Shown here one piece after another: positions 33,387 through 45,280 of a stretch of DNA of 64,000 bases. The stretch is from contig NC_053501.1 of assembly GCF_905171775.1 (NCBI RefSeq), forward strand, positions 12,678,844 to 12,742,843, written 5' to 3'. The translations under genes and the position numbers were made by a program. Source of the stretch: Rana temporaria. Taxonomy: Eukaryota; Chordata; Amphibia; Anura; Ranidae. Each line of letters starts with the position of its first letter. Within the stretch, counting starts at the first letter, position 1. The notes beneath the pieces are model-generated. The model was not told the DNA's origin and did not search any database. It saw only the letters and a program-made list of their open reading frames with translations.

Positions 33387-34447
33387 CAGGGCCGGCCCTA
33401 TGATGGGACCGGGTGGTACCATGGGTACCAGGCAGCACTTTTAGGGGGGCAGCATACTGATGCCCGCCAGCTCCGCTACCCAAATAAAATTGATGTCCTT
33501 TTTTTCCCACAAATAGAGCTTTCTTTTGGTGATATTTGATCACCTCTGCGGTTTTTATTTTTTGTGCTATAAATATATATATATTTTTTAACTTTTTGCT
33601 ATAATAAATATCCCCAAAATTTTGAAAAATAAACTATTTTCTTCAGTTTAGGCCAATATGTATTCTTCTACAAAAAAAAAAAACACAATTAGCGTACATT
33701 CATTAGTTTGCGCAAAAGACATTGTGGCCGCCGGCAATTCACAGGTCCCTTTATACTCCTGGATACATGTATAGAGCCATGGCAGGTCCTTTTATACGCC
33801 TATATGCATGTATAGAGCCATGACAGGCCCTCTTTATACATCTATAGAGCCATGACAGGCCCTCGTTATACTCCTTTATAAATGTATAGAGCCATGACAG
33901 GTCCTCTTTATACTCCTATATACATTTATAGAGCCATGGCAGGTCCTCTTTATATTCCTTTACATGTAAAGAGTCTCGACAGGTCCTCTATATACATGTA
34001 TAGAGCCATGACAGGTCCTCTTTATACATGTATAGAGCTATGACAGGTTCTCTTTATACATCTATAGAGCCATGACAGGCCCTCGTTATACTCCTTTATA
34101 CATGTATAGAGCCATGTCAAGTACTCTTTATAGTCCTATATACATTTATAGAGCCATGACAGGTCCTCTTGATATTCCTTTACATGTAAAGAGTAATGAG
34201 AGGTCCTCTATATATATGTATAGAGCCATGACAGGTCCTCTTTATACTCCTATACATGTATAGAGCAATGACAGGTCCTCTTTATACTCCTTTATACATG
34301 TATAGAGCCATGACGGGTCCCCTTTAGTTATCATTATATAAAATAATGAATGTGGGGGCCTTTTGGTTGGCGTGATTTTTTTTCGGGGGGGGGGGGGCAG
34401 CATTTCATTCTTGGTCCCAGGCAGCACAATGTCTTGGGCCGGCACTG
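33387..34447. mobile_element. hAT-like element with perfect 8-bp TSD TCTGGAAC
   Basis: Termini CAGGGCCGGCCCTATG and GGGCCGGCACTG, with TCTGGAAC at 33379-33386 and 34448-34455. The body includes TTAA-family (P2-like) sequence at 33478-33725 and a 42-bp minisatellite at 33735-34335, bounded by GGGGGCAGCAT words on both sides (33455, 34394). The host is a Tc1-like relic. Confidence 0.94.
33735..34335. repeat. ~42-bp minisatellite inside hAT element
   Basis: Units contain TACATGTATAGAGCCATGAC then AGGTCCTCTTTATACTCC, about 14 imperfect copies with deletions. It lies wholly inside the hAT element. Confidence 0.88.
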
Positions 34448-35035
34448 TCTGGAACTGATGTTGGATGTAAGTAGACATCTGAACATCACACTTTTAGTAG
34501 CTTGTTGGACATCCCATTTCAAAAACAAGGCTATTGTTCTGGAGTTGTCCCTTCCTCCCCGTGGCAATTATTATGATTATTGCAGCTATAATATCCTTAA
34601 CTCTTCTAAGGCTTCCCACGTGATTTTGGAGTGTCAGTGGAAACTTGTGCCCATTTGTGAGTTCAGGTACTGATGTTGGATGAGAATACCTAGCTCACAA
34701 TTAGTATTCAAAATCATCCCAGTAGGTATTCCAGTAGGGTGGAGGTCAGGGCTCTGTACAGGTCTCTTGAGTTCTTAAATGGCAGACTGGTCAGGCCATG
34801 TCTTTAGGGAGCTGGCTTTGTACACAGGGGATAGGTCAAAAGAAAAGGCATCTTCCCTAAACTGTTTACATGAGTTTGGGAGTGCAAAATTGTCAGAAAT
34901 GCTCTTGAATGTTTCGGCATTAACAGTACCCTTCACTGGAAATACCTGAATGCAATCATTTGGAAAGTGGAACACATGTACAGGTTGTGATTATCCACAA
35001 CCTTTTGGGCATATGGTATAAATCCAAAGCCTAAA

Positions 35036-35559
35036 CTAGATTAGGTGTAAGTTGTTTTGAGTTATGGGAGAAATTAAAGCCCAATTCCAGATATTATTAT
35101 TTAATTAATTAATTAATTTATATTAATGCGGAGTTCCAGGCATTTTGACGCCCCCCCCCGCTTTCATGACCACTTCCAATAATCTTGTGACAAACCCTCG
35201 TCCTCCAACAGGACTATGTCCGCCGTCAATGCTTCCTCTGTCCAGAACCAGCACTATCCAAGACTCTTTAGCCCCCCCAGTCACCAGCCGTACTTCAGTG
35301 TAGGGTAAAAACCAGCAGACTACTTTATTCAAGCACATGTTACACAGATATCTCACTTCAAAACACTTCCCCCCACCCTTGGAAAACAGGGCTGGTTAAA
35401 CTTTCCAATGACTATAGACACACAGGTCAGGTGTGTTCAAACTTCTCATCAGTAAACTGTCTTATTAGCAGGTGGCTGCTGGAGTAGTCCCCCTCCATCG
35501 TTCCTCACAGCAAGACACTTACACATCCCATAATAGTTGAGACAGACAGCCACAATAGA
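35036..35559. other. Gene-free stretch
   Basis: Contains a short AATT run (35100-35118), a C-run at 35151 and CAGGGCTGGTTAAACTTT at 35387, a possible hAT left end whose partner may be at 36410. Otherwise unrecognised. Confidence 0.35.
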
Positions 35560-36410
35560 ACAATTGTGTATGTGTCAGGTAGGGGGGGTCAGTGTATGTG
35601 TCAGGTAGGGGGGGGTCAGTGTATGTGTCAGACAAGGGGGGTCAGTGCATGTGTCAGACAAGGGGGGTCAGTGCATGTGTCAGACAAGGGGGGTCAGTGC
35701 ATGTGTCAGACAAGGGGAGTCAGTGCATGTGTCAGACAAGGGGGGTCAGTGCATGTGTCAGACAAGGGGAGTCAGTGTATGTGTCAGACAAGGGGGGTCA
35801 GTGTATGTGTCAGTTAGGGGGGGTCAGTGCATGTGTCAGACAAGGGGGGTCAGTGCATGTGTCAGGCAAGGGGGGTCAGTGTATGCGTCAGACAAGGGGG
35901 GGTCAGTGTATGTGTCAGGTAAGGGGGGTCAGTGTATGTGTCAAACAAGGGGGGTCAGTGTATGTGTCAGACAAGGGGGGTCAGTGCATGTGTATGGCAA
36001 GGGGGGTCAGTGTATGTGTCAGACAAGGGGGGTCAGTGTATGTGTCAGACAAGGGGGGTCAGTGTATGTGTCAGACAAGGGGGGTCAGTGTATGTGTCAG
36101 ACAAGGGGGGTCAGTGCATGTGTAAGGCAAGGGGGGTCAGTGTATGTGTCAGACAAGGGGGGTCAGTGTATGTGTCAGACAAGGGGGGTCGGAGTATGTG
36201 TCAGGTAGGGGGTCAGTGTATGTGTCAGGTAAGGGGGGTTGGTGTATGTGTCAGGTCAGTGTAGGGGACAGGTAGGTCACTGTAGGGGTTAGGTAGGTCA
36301 CATGTGTTGCAAGGGCAGAGTAAAGTGAAGTCAGGGGCACAGCCGGGGGAGGGGGGGGACGGCAAAATTAGGTTTCGCCTAGGGTGTCAAAGATCCTTGT
36401 ACCAGCCCTG
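35560..36410 (-). mobile_element. hAT-like right part with internal minisatellite
   Basis: It ends TCCTTGTACCAGCCCTG at 36410. The reverse complement, CAGGGCTGGTACAAGGA, matches the left end of the element at 45536 (CAGGGCTGGTGCAAGGA). A left terminus with a target duplication was not found. Confidence 0.55.
35566..36255. repeat. 26-bp minisatellite (GTCAGTGTATGTGTCAGACA unit)
   Basis: About 26 units of GTCAGTGTATGTGTCAGACA plus AGGGGG, with T/C at the TGTATG/TGCATG position and variable G-run length. 26 bp is not a multiple of three, so one frame passes through all three phases and stays open, giving Cys/Val/Gly repeat proteins that are not real. Confidence 0.93.
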
Positions 36411-37359
36411 TATAGGTGAAAAATACAAAGCCAGCTATAGTGCCTGGCCACCAAGGCTAGGGTAGGCGTGACATTAAGGTATGCATGCTTGAAAAGTTTT
36501 AGCATTAGGTGCAGGGAGGGAAAAGAAATGGCTGAGGCTGGGTAGAGGGAAAGGGTGTTAACAAGGGTGGCACTTTAAACATGCGTTTTATCTGCTTCAT
36601 ATAGATATTATCTTCTCATTTCTAACTTGAAAAGTGACCTTGAATACTCAATTGTCTCCTAATGAGCTTTTTTCCAAGCCAGAAAAAGATCCAAATTCAA
36701 CAAAACTGCCTTTGTTACATTATTATATATGACAACCTTTGTACCAACCCGTTAGGGCATCATAGATTGAACAATTCTCCCTCTCTAATTATCTGGGGCT
36801 AAAAGTTACTGAGTAGGTGGATCTATTTTGTACGCTATGTGAGTAACCTGTACCATGACACAAAAGGCTTTCTGCCAATATACGATATCTGAACATATGG
36901 GTATTTTTGTTGTACTCGTCATAATTGCCCTTTAAATAAATCAATTAATTTCTTTAGACAAAATAAACGCTTTATAAATAAACTCTTCTGTGAATGTTAG
37001 ACCCGTAATGCTAAAGCTATGCTTTGTGTGAACTTTTAATTAGGAAAATGTTCCCTTGATAGTTTATAATTAATTTTTACCTACAAAATATTAAATATTT
37101 TCAACAGTAGAGCCTACAGCTGTAACCTTCCATGGTTTATCTCTGCACAGCGCTGTCTTCGACGCCTCATCTTCGCACCAGATGGCTTGTTGCACTTTTT
37201 TTGTGCACAACACCAACCAGTTGCTAAGCTCCGGGCTGTGGAGGAAAGAAAAACGAAGAGTTCAGAACTTCCAGAGAGCGGCACCTGGGAACACTGTGTG
37301 ATCTCCAGCAAGAAGCATAATTGTGAAATGATCATCAAAATAGACAAATTTGAAATCTG
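36411..37359. other. AT-rich, apparently single-copy stretch
   Basis: 36590-37120 is AT-rich with words like TTTTAATTAGGAAAATG (37028) and no recognisable repeat. No exon-like frame with splice signals was identified. Confidence 0.35.
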
Positions 37360-38490
37360 ATGCCGCGTACACACGATTATTTTTCGTGTTCTAAAAAATG
37401 AAGGGCCTGATCCTCAAAAGGGATACACCGGCGTATGTACTGATACGCCGTCGTATCCCTGTTTCTATCTATGGAACTGATCCACAGAATCAGTTTCCAA
37501 TAGATAGGCAGAAGATCCGACATGTGTAAGGGACTTACAATGTCGGATCTTAGGATGCAGTACCGCAGCCGCCGCTGGGGGCATTTCTCGTCGAAATGCC
37601 GATTCGGGTATGCAAATTAGAACTTACGGAGATCCACGAAGCTTTTACGCTTCGTTTTTTCTCCGTAAGTATTAGTTTGCCGTCGCAATATTAGGGCTGC
37701 TTTTACAAGGCCTAAACTGTTTAGGCCTTGTAAAAGTAGACCCTTCTATCCCGCGTCGCTGTCTTTTTTTTTCAAATTTTTTTTTTCCCGCCGCAACTCG
37801 TAGTTTTTTTTTTACGCCCGTCGCCATTCTCAAAACCCGGCGCAACGTAAAACCGCGCAAAGCACGTCGGGAAAATGACGTCGGGAGCATGCGCAGTACG
37901 CCTAATTTAAATGGGACTCGCCCCATTAAAATAGGAACGCCTTGCGCCGGCCGGATTTACGTTACACCGCTCAAAATTTCTAGGTAAGTGCTTTGTGGAT
38001 CGGGCACTTAGTTCGACATTTTGCGGCGGTGTAACTTAAATGGAAAAAGTTACGTTGCGCCGGGTTTTTGAGGATTAGGCCCGAAGTTTTTAAGGGTCTA
38101 GAAAAAACAAAGTTTTTTCTTCAACCCGATCATTAAAACGGCCTTGCCTACACACGATTGTGAAAAAAAAATGCTCTAGCAAAGCGCGGTGACGTACGTA
38201 CGACGGCACTATAAAGGGGAAGTTTCATGCGGATGACGCCACCCTTGGGGCTGCTTTTGCTGATTTCGTGTTAGTAAAAGACGATTCGCGCTTTTCTGTC
38301 TGTTACAACGTGATGAATGTGCTTACTCCATTACGAACGCTAGTTTTACCAGAACGAGCGCTCCCGTCTCATAAGTTGCTTCTGAGCATGCGCTGATTTT
38401 TTACGTCGTTAAAGCCCACACACGATCATTTTTTACAACCTTAAAAACGACAACGTTAAAAACGTTGTGAAAAAATAGAGCATGTTCGAA
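37360..38490. mobile_element. TA-family palindromic element with nested MITE H
   Basis: Starts TGCCGCGTACACACGATT. After MITE H it resumes GAAGTTTTTAAGGGTCTAG. Its centre at 38200-38400 (ATTACGAACGCTAGTTTTAC, then TTCTGAGCATGCGC) matches 29160-29370. Arm words are AACGTTGT/ACAACGTT and TTTTTTAC, unlike any other copy. The right terminus is decayed. Confidence 0.75.
37403..38082 (+). mobile_element. CpG-rich MITE (copy H), TSD GAA
   Basis: Termini GGGCCTGATCCTCAAAAGGG and TTGAGGATTAGGCCC, with GAA at 37400-37402 and 38083-38085. Same subfamily as copies F and J: a GGGGGCATTTCTCGTCGAAA block is shared with F. Confidence 0.93.
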
Positions 38491-38496
38491 AAAAAA

Positions 38497-38985
38497 AACA
38501 GTTCTATACCCCCGGAGGGTGAAAACAGGAAAACGTCAGGCCCAAAGAAGCACAGGTCGCCACAGGAGGTTCTAGAGTACAGCTGGTGAGCTGGCGTAGA
38601 ATCAGCAGACAGGTGGCACCCGTGAGGTGTTGTAGGATTCAGATAATACTGCGACTGGAGCGTGGTCAGAAGGAAGCCTAGGTCTTGAGCCGGGTTGGTA
38701 TCAGAGCAAACATGGTCAGGTGGATAGCTGGAGTCGAACACAGGAAGCAAACAGGAGACAGGTCAAGGACCATGCGAATCGGTAACAGGAGGCACAGGAA
38801 TATCACGAAGATAACACGCTGGAGGAGCCGAAGATCAACCAGCAAATGCAGACACTTGCAGACTTCCTTATATAGGCCCATGTGACCTGCTGGTAGAGAT
38901 ACTGGGTCCTAAAGTCCTTCTCCTGCCATAAGTGTTGGTAGAGATGCTGAGTCCTAGAGCCCTTCTCCTGCTGTTGGTATCCTGG
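38497..38985 (-). mobile_element. Probable LTR fragment, reverse orientation
   Basis: Purine-rich on the plus strand (AGGAAGCAAACAGGAGACAG), with TTATATAGGCCC near 38869. On the minus strand this gives a TATA-like box followed by a pyrimidine-rich stretch, the layout of the solo LTR at 14403. No TG/CA ends or duplication found. Confidence 0.35.
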
Positions 38986-38989
38986 CAAA

Positions 38990-39500
38990 CCCCTTCCCTG
39001 CCAGTGACATTTACACAGTAATCAGCGCATTTTTATAGCACTGATCGCTGTATAAATGCCAATGGTCCCAAAAAAGTGTCAAAAGTCTCCAATCTGTCCT
39101 CTGCAATGTTGCAGTCCCACTAAAAAAATGCAGATTACCACCATTACTAGTAAAAATATATATATAAAAAGGGCATACATTTTTCCCATAGTTTGAAGAC
39201 GCTAGAACTTTTGTGCAAACCAATCAATATACACTTAGTGCAATTTTTTTTACCAAAAATATGTAGAAGAATATATATTGGCCTTAACGGATGAAGAAAT
39301 TGTCGCTCTTTTTTTTTTTTGTTTATAGCGCAAAGGTGATCAAATACCACAAAAATGATTTTATTTGTGGGAAAAAAAAAGACACAAATTTCGTTTGGGT
39401 ACAGCGTCGAACAACCGCGCAATTGTCAGTTAAATCGACGCAGTGCCAAATTGCAAAAAGTGCTCAGGTCAGGAAGGGGGCAAAGTCTTCCGAGGATACA
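38990..39500 (-). mobile_element. TTAA-family (P2-like) fragment
   Basis: In reverse orientation it matches the interior of P2: CCCTGCCAGTG, then AGCACTGATCGCTG words, TGTAGAAGAATATA and GACCGCGCAATTG-like words, down to TGCTCAGGTCAGGAAGGGGG. Both ends truncated. Confidence 0.65.
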
Positions 39501-39504
39501 GAAA

Positions 39505-39865
39505 CTGCAAAAAGATGTCCGTAAGTCATATTCATAACAGACAGATGATTTCCAAAAGGAGTTCTCCTTTAGCTGGGCTTGTTGAGGAGTGAAGCCCGGT
39601 CACTCAGGTTCTCTGCAGAAGATCAGCGCTCCGGCGCTCCGACCCTGGGAGCAATCATTATACTTTTCAGCTGAGCCGCCTGCAACCCAGGACACGGAAC
39701 ATTCTGTACAGTACTAGCAATCACCGCAAACTGCACCTGACAGAAGGCAATGACCAGCCAGTGACCTGTTACTGTCTGGGCATCGGCAGCTGCTGGATAC
39801 TCCTTCTGGACTGTAATTCTGAGCAAAAAAAGAAAATGGATATAGAAAATATAGGCCATAAAATC
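39505..39865. other. Gene-free stretch
   Basis: No repeat or coding similarity recognised. The minus-strand frame 39623-39859 has no domain. Confidence 0.35.
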
Positions 39866-39868
39866 CGT

Positions 39869-41060
39869 GGGCTGGATTCAGATAGAATGCTCTATCTATG
39901 TGCCGGTGTAATGTATATCAGATACGTTACGCCGCCGTAACTTTGGGCGCAAGTTCCGTATGCAGAAAGAACTTGCGCCCTGAGTTACGGTGGCGTAACG
40001 TATGTGTGGCGGCGTAAGCCCGCCTAATTCAAATGGGGATGTTGTGGGCGTGTTTTATTTCAATTTCACTTGACCCCGCGTATTTTACGTTTTTTGTGAA
40101 CGGCGAATGCGCCATTCGTGAAAGAATCCCGGTGCGCATGCTCGAAATTACGCCGCAAAGCCTCATTGGTTTCGATGTGAACGTAACTTACGCAAAGCCC
40201 TATTCGCGAACGACTTACGCAAACGACGTAAAATTTTCAAAACTCGGCGCGTGAACGACGTCCATACTTAACATTAGCTACGTACACGACGTAAAAAAAT
40301 GCGCCGGCGGGACGTACGTTTCTGAATCGGCGTAAATACCTCATTAGCATATTCATCGCGTAACTATTCCGAAGTGCCACCTAGCGGCCAGCGTAAATAT
40401 GCAGCCTAAGATACGATGGTGTAAGACACTTACACCGGTCGGATCTTAGTGAAATCTTAGGCCCCGTACACACGATAGAATCCATCCGCAGATAAATCCC
40501 AGCAAATGGGTTTCTGCGGATAGATCCTATGGTGTGTACACGCCAGCGGATCTGTTTCCGCGGAGAAATCTCCTCTGGGATGGATTCCAGCAGATCGGAT
40601 ATTTGCTGTGATGCACAACAAATCCATCTGCTGGAATCCATTCCAACGGATGGATCCGCTCGTCTGTACAGACTCACCGGATCCATCCGTCCGAAGGGAT
40701 TCCCCGCACGCGTCGTAATGATTTGACGCATGCGTGGAATTCCTTATATGACAGCGTCGCGCCCGTCGCCGCGTCATAATAGCGGCGACGGCGCGACACG
40801 TCATCGGCAGAGGATTTCAGCGCGGATTTCAATGCGATGGTGTGTACACGCCATCGCATAGAAATCCTCTGAAATCCTCGAGAGGATTTATCCGCGGATA
40901 CGGTCCGCTGGACCGTATCTGCGGATAAATCCTCTCGTGTGTATGGGGCCTAAGATTAACTGATTCTATGAATCAGGCGCATAGATACGACGGCCCGCAC
41001 TCAGAGATACGACGGCGTATCTGGAGATACGCCGTCGTATCTCCTATCTGAATCCAGCCC
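39869..41060 (-). mobile_element. CpG-rich MITE (copy I), TSD CGT, split by a TA element
   Basis: Termini GGGCTGGATTCAGATAG and CTATCTGAATCCAGCCC, with CGT at 39866-39868 and 41061-41063. Family blocks run in reverse orientation. The insert 40460-40950 lies between GTCGGATCTTAG and the GATTCTATGAATC hairpin. Without it the copy is about 0.7 kb. Confidence 0.93.
40460..40950. mobile_element. TA-target palindromic element, 491 bp, nested in MITE I
   Basis: Ends GGCCCCGTACACACGAT and CGTGTGTATGGGGCC, with TA at 40458-40459 and 40951-40952. Its arm word is GGATCCATCC/GGATGGATCC, with GCGGATAAATCC occurring many times in both orientations. Core: TGACGCATGCGTGGAATTCC near 40725. Confidence 0.92.
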
Positions 41061-41292
41061 CGTGAATTTAACCTTTTATGCCAAATAGTGCATACAAAAA
41101 CTAACAACGTCGAACAAAAGAACTATCAATCACTAGTCCATTCCTCAGTGTTGGCCTCCTAAGGACAGTCCTTACATTCAATGAGAAGTGTCCTTTGTGC
41201 TGGTGGCTTCATTACTCAGCCCTCCCCTCCCACCGCATATCCAACCAGGGATAATCTTTTATTACAGCTGCTGGATAGATCATAAATACTTG

Positions 41293-41900
41293 TTAACCAC
41301 TTCAGCTCCGGAAGAATTTACCCCCTTCCTGACCAGAGCACTTTTTGCGATTTGGCACTGCTTCGCTTTAACTGACAATTGCGCGGTCGTGCAACGTGTC
41401 TCCCAAACAAAATTGACGTCCTTTTTCCCCACAAATAGAGCTTTCTTTTGGTGGTATTTGATCAAAAAAAAAAGTCAGAATTCTATCCCCTATTTTGTAG
41501 GCGCTATAACGTTTGCGCTAACCAATCACTATACGCTTATTGCGATTGTTTTCTTTTCTTTACCAAAAATATGTAGAGGAATACGTATCGGCCTAAACTG
41601 AGCAAAAAAAAATATATATTTTTTTTTAAATGGATATTTATTATAGCAAAAAGTAAAAAATTATGTTTTTTTTTTCAAAATTGTCGCTCTTTTTTTGTTT
41701 ATAGCGCAAAAAAAAAAAACGCAGAGATGATCAAATACCACCAAAAGAAAGCTCTATTTGTGGGAAAAAAAGGATGTAAATTTTGTTTGGGAGCCACGTC
41801 GCACGACCGCGCAATTGTCATTCAAAGCGTGACAGCGCTGAAAGCTGAAATTTCGCCTGGGCAGGAAGGGGGTATATGTGCCCGGTAAGCAAGTGGTTAA
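41293..41900. mobile_element. TTAA-bounded palindromic MITE (P3)
   Basis: TTAA at 41293-41296 and 41897-41900, ends CCACTTCAGCTCC and GTAAGCAAGTGG. The left half contains ACCCCCTTCCTGACC...CCCACAAATAGAGCTTTC, and the right half carries the same sequence in reverse complement. So the whole 0.6 kb folds on itself around 41600. Confidence 0.88.
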
Positions 41901-42271
41901 ATCCCCTTTTTTTCCCCACTCTGATGCTCAGTCTAGATGCCTAAATGCATTGAGTTGCTGCCATGTGATTGGCCGATTAGCTATTCGTGTTACCAAGCAA
42001 TTGAACAGGTGTACCCAATAAAGTAGCCGGTGAGTGTATTTTAACCACTTAAGGACCGCCTCCTGCACATTTACGTCGACAGAATGGCACGGCTGGGCAC
42101 AAGCACGTACCTGTACGTCCTCTTTAAGTGCCCAGCCGTGGGTCCGAAGCTCCGTGACCGCGACACCCGCGGACCCGATCGCCGCTGGAGTCCCGCGATC
42201 GGTCCCCAGGGCTGAAGAACGAGGAGAGCCGTGTATAAACCCACCTTCCCCGTTCTTCACTGTGGCGCTGT

Positions 42272-42313
42272 CATTGATCGTGTGTTCCCTGATATAGGGA
42301 AACACGATCAATG
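42272..42313. repeat. Stable hairpin inside P4
   Basis: CATTGATCGTGTTTCCC-type arms, nearly perfect over about 18 bp, around a TGATATA loop. Confidence 0.85.
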
Positions 42314-42716
42314 ATGTCACACGTCCAGCCCCGCCCCCCTACAGTTAGAAACACAGATGAGGTCACGCTTAACCCCTTCAGCGCCCCCTAGTGGTTAACT
42401 CCCAAACTGCAATTGTCATTTTCACAATAAACAATGCATTTTTATAGCATTTTTTTCTGTGAAAATGACAATTGTCTCAAAAATGTGTCAAAATTATCCG
42501 AAGTGTTCACCATAATGTCGCAGTCACGAAAAAAAATCGCTGATCTCCGCCATTAGTAGTAAAAAAAAAACAATTATTAAAAATGACATAAAACGATTCC
42601 CTATTTTGTAAACACTACAAATTTTGCGCAAACCAATCGATAAATGCTTATTGTGATTTTTTTTTACCAAAAATAGGTAGAAGAATACGTATCGGCCTAA
42701 ACTGAGGAAAAAATAT

Positions 42717-43399
42717 GGGGGTAATCCACAAAAGGGATACGCCGTCGTATCCCTATTTCTATCTTTGGAACTGATCCACAGAATCAGTTTCCAAGAGATA
42801 GGCAGAAGATCCGACATGTGTAATTGAATTACACTGTCGGATCTTAAGGATGCAATTCTAGGCCGGCCGCTAGGTGACGAGGCCATTGCGGCCAGCCTAG
42901 AATATGCAAATGAACACTTACGGCGATCCACGAACGTTCCGACGGGCCCGTCGCGCTAATTCTACGTCGTTTACGTCGAGTTACGCCGTGTAAAAATAGG
43001 GCTGAGTCCTATTTGACTAAGCCCTATTAAGTATGGCCGTCGTTCCCGCGTCGAAAATTCAAACTCTACGTCGTTTGCGTAAGACGTCAGTGAATGGCGC
43101 TGGACGCCATTTACGTTACCGTCTAAGCAAATGACGTCGGAGCGACGTCTGTTAGCGCAATGCATGTCAGGTAAGTTACCCGACGGAGCATGCGCAGTAC
43201 GTCCGGCGCGGGAGCGCGCCTAATTTAAATGGGACTCGCCCATTTGAATTGGCCCGCCTTGCGCCGGACGGATTTAAGTTACACCGCCGCAAATTTCCAG
43301 GTAAGTGCTTTGTGGATCGGCACCTAACTTGGCAACTTTGCGGCGGACTAACTTAAATGGAAAAAGTTACGTTGCGCAGGCTGGCTGTGGATCTGGCCC
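42717..43399 (+). mobile_element. CpG-rich MITE (copy J), TSD TAT, nested in P4
   Basis: Starts GGGGGTAATCCACAAAAGGG (decayed first block) and ends TGTGGATCTGGCCC, with TAT at 42714-42716 and 43400-43402. Contains GCATGCGCAGTACGTCCGGC, identical to copies E and H over a long block. Confidence 0.92.
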
Positions 43400-43861
43400 T
43401 ATGTTTTTTTTTTATATATTTTTGGGGGATATTTATTACAGCAAAAAGGAAAAAATATAGAATTGTTTTCAAAATTGTGGCTCTATTTTTGTTTATAGCG
43501 CAAAAAATAAAAACCGCAGAGGCGATCAAATACCACCAAAAGAAAGCTCTATTTGTGGGGAAAAAAAGACGCTACTTTTGTTTGGGAGCCACGTCGCACG
43601 ACCGCGCAATTGTCAGTTAAAGCGACTCAGTGCCGAATCGCAAAAACTGGCCGGTGTCTTAACGTTCTTGTTCCACCATCTGAGAAGTTCCACAACCGAC
43701 TTTGCAGACTCTGGGCATGCGCAGTAACAGGCTACGGGCAGGCTACGGAAATAGCCGAACGCAACAGCTGATCGTCAGCTGTTAAGAGGAACAAATACCA
43801 TAGCTGGAACCAGATCACTGGGTCCTTTACCTGCATTTTGGTCCGGGTCTTAAGTGGTTAA

Positions 43862-44545
43862 GAAAATCATTTCATCTGCATGTCAATGTGGAGCAAAAAA
43901 TATAAATAAAGCCATGTGATAAAAAAACAAAAAAATCTAAGCTAAATATTCTTTGTACATGCATTAGCTGCTCACAGTTAGCGGAATGTAAGATTTTGAT
44001 GTTGCTCTTTTCATGCATATTTAGCCCAGGCAATCAGTGACTGTATATGATAAAGTGAAGTAATTCCATTCATCCATGTCTCTAAATGACTCCCCGCACT
44101 TCTATTATCCATATAATTAGGAAGAAGACTCTCATCATATACGATAGCCGTCCTATACTTCTCTTATCTCTCAAGTGGCGCTTTTCCAATACATAATAAT
44201 TACGGCGCCTCTCGTGTATTTATATCAACCTGTAAAGAGGAGAGGTCACGCTTTCCACATGAGAATTCACATTAAATATGGTCAAGAGGTGTTCTCCGCA
44301 TTGAGCTCCGGAGACAAAACTTCTATTGTATCTGCCAAGAGCCGTGTCGCCTGCGTTGTCACCCGCTCAATCACAATGAAGGGGAAATTGGCGCTTTCCT
44401 GTAAAGTGACAGACAACCACAGGAAAAGTTTTAAGGAAATTCATTAGTGTCAGAGGAAATATACGGTTACCTGCAATAATTCTACTGCTTTTTGGGGGTT
44501 ACAAGAAAGCAATGTTGACAGCTTATGCTGAGAGTTCAGTTACTC
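43862..44545. other. Apparently single-copy stretch
   Basis: No repeat termini. 44040-44460 has even composition. A plus frame (44175-44447, 90 codons) shows no known domain; without splice or homology evidence I do not call it a gene. Confidence 0.35.
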
Positions 44546-44548
44546 TAA

Positions 44549-45280
44549 GGTAGATTCAGAAAGAGTTAGGCCGGCTTATCAGTAGATAAGCCGGCCTAAC
44601 TCGGAATCTGCGCCGACCTATGTTTAAGTGTATGCTCAAACAGAGATACGCTTAAACATATCTAAGATACGACGGCTTGCGCCGTCCTATCTTAGGTTGC
44701 AATATTTCGGATGGCCGCTAGGTGGCGCTTCCATTGCGGTCGGCGTAGAATATGTAAATGAGTAGATACGCCGATTCACGAACGTACGCCCGGCCGACGC
44801 AGTACTTTTACGCCGTTTACGTTAGAGATAGGCCGCCTAAAGTTAGAGCTTAGCCCTACATGGAATAGTAATGTTAAGTATGGCCGCCGTTCCCGCGTCG
44901 AAATTCAAATTTTTTGCGTCGTTTGCGTAAGTCGTCCGTGAATCGGGATTTACGTTGTTTACGTCCACGTCGAAATCAATAGGCCCGTGCGGCGTACTTA
45001 GCCGCAATGCACACTGGGAAATGTAGACGCCCGGCACATGCGCAGTTCGCAAAAAACGTAAAAAAAAATTAAGGTCAAGCCCCATTGACATAAAACACAC
45101 CCCCCTCAAACACATTTGAATTAGGCGCCCTTACGCCCGCCGATTTAGGCTACGCCGCCGTAACTTAGCAGGTAAGTACATTGTGAATCATGTACTTGCC
45201 TAGCTAACTTACGGCGGCGTAGCTTAAATTCCATAAGCTACGCCGCCGCAAAGTTAAGCAAATGTACCTGAATCTAGCTA
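44549..45280 (+). mobile_element. CpG-rich MITE (copy K)
   Basis: Starts GGTAGATTCAGAAAGAGTTA and ends CCTGAATCTAGCTA. It belongs with copy M to a subfamily opening AGAGTTAGGCCGGC and holding a TTAAACATATCTAAGATACG block. TSD unclear. Confidence 0.88.

Larger units (their letters stand above)
33000..35035 (-). mobile_element. Tc1-like relics, duplicated 5' parts, split by hAT 33387-34447
   Basis: Two successive copies of the same start region (GAACATCCCATTCCAAAGCC near 33006 and GAACATCCTATTCTAAAACC near 33222) are followed by TTTGCAGCTATAAAAG. After the hAT, the sequence resumes TGATGTTGGATG and continues through GGTGGAGGTCAGGGCTCTGT to CCACAACCTTTTGGGC. No intact transposase frame survives. 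Confidence 0.7.
42041..43861. mobile_element. TTAA-bounded element (P4), nested MITE J inside
   Basis: TTAA at 42041-42044 and 43858-43861, ends CCACTTAAGGACC and GGTCCGGGTCTTAAGTGG. It contains a perfect hairpin CATTGATCGTGTGTTCCC / GGGAAACACGATCAATG (42272-42313). MITE J splits it at 42717. About 1.1 kb without the insert, and non-coding. Confidence 0.88.

Noticed and set aside
35566..36264. Three overlapping Cys/Gly/Val repeat proteins, metallothionein-like at first sight
   Set aside because: A 26-bp repeat read in three phases; no metallothionein cysteine pattern is kept.
44175..44447. 90-codon plus-strand frame in apparently unique DNA
   Set aside because: No domain, no splice signals I can defend; kept only as part of a gene-free stretch.
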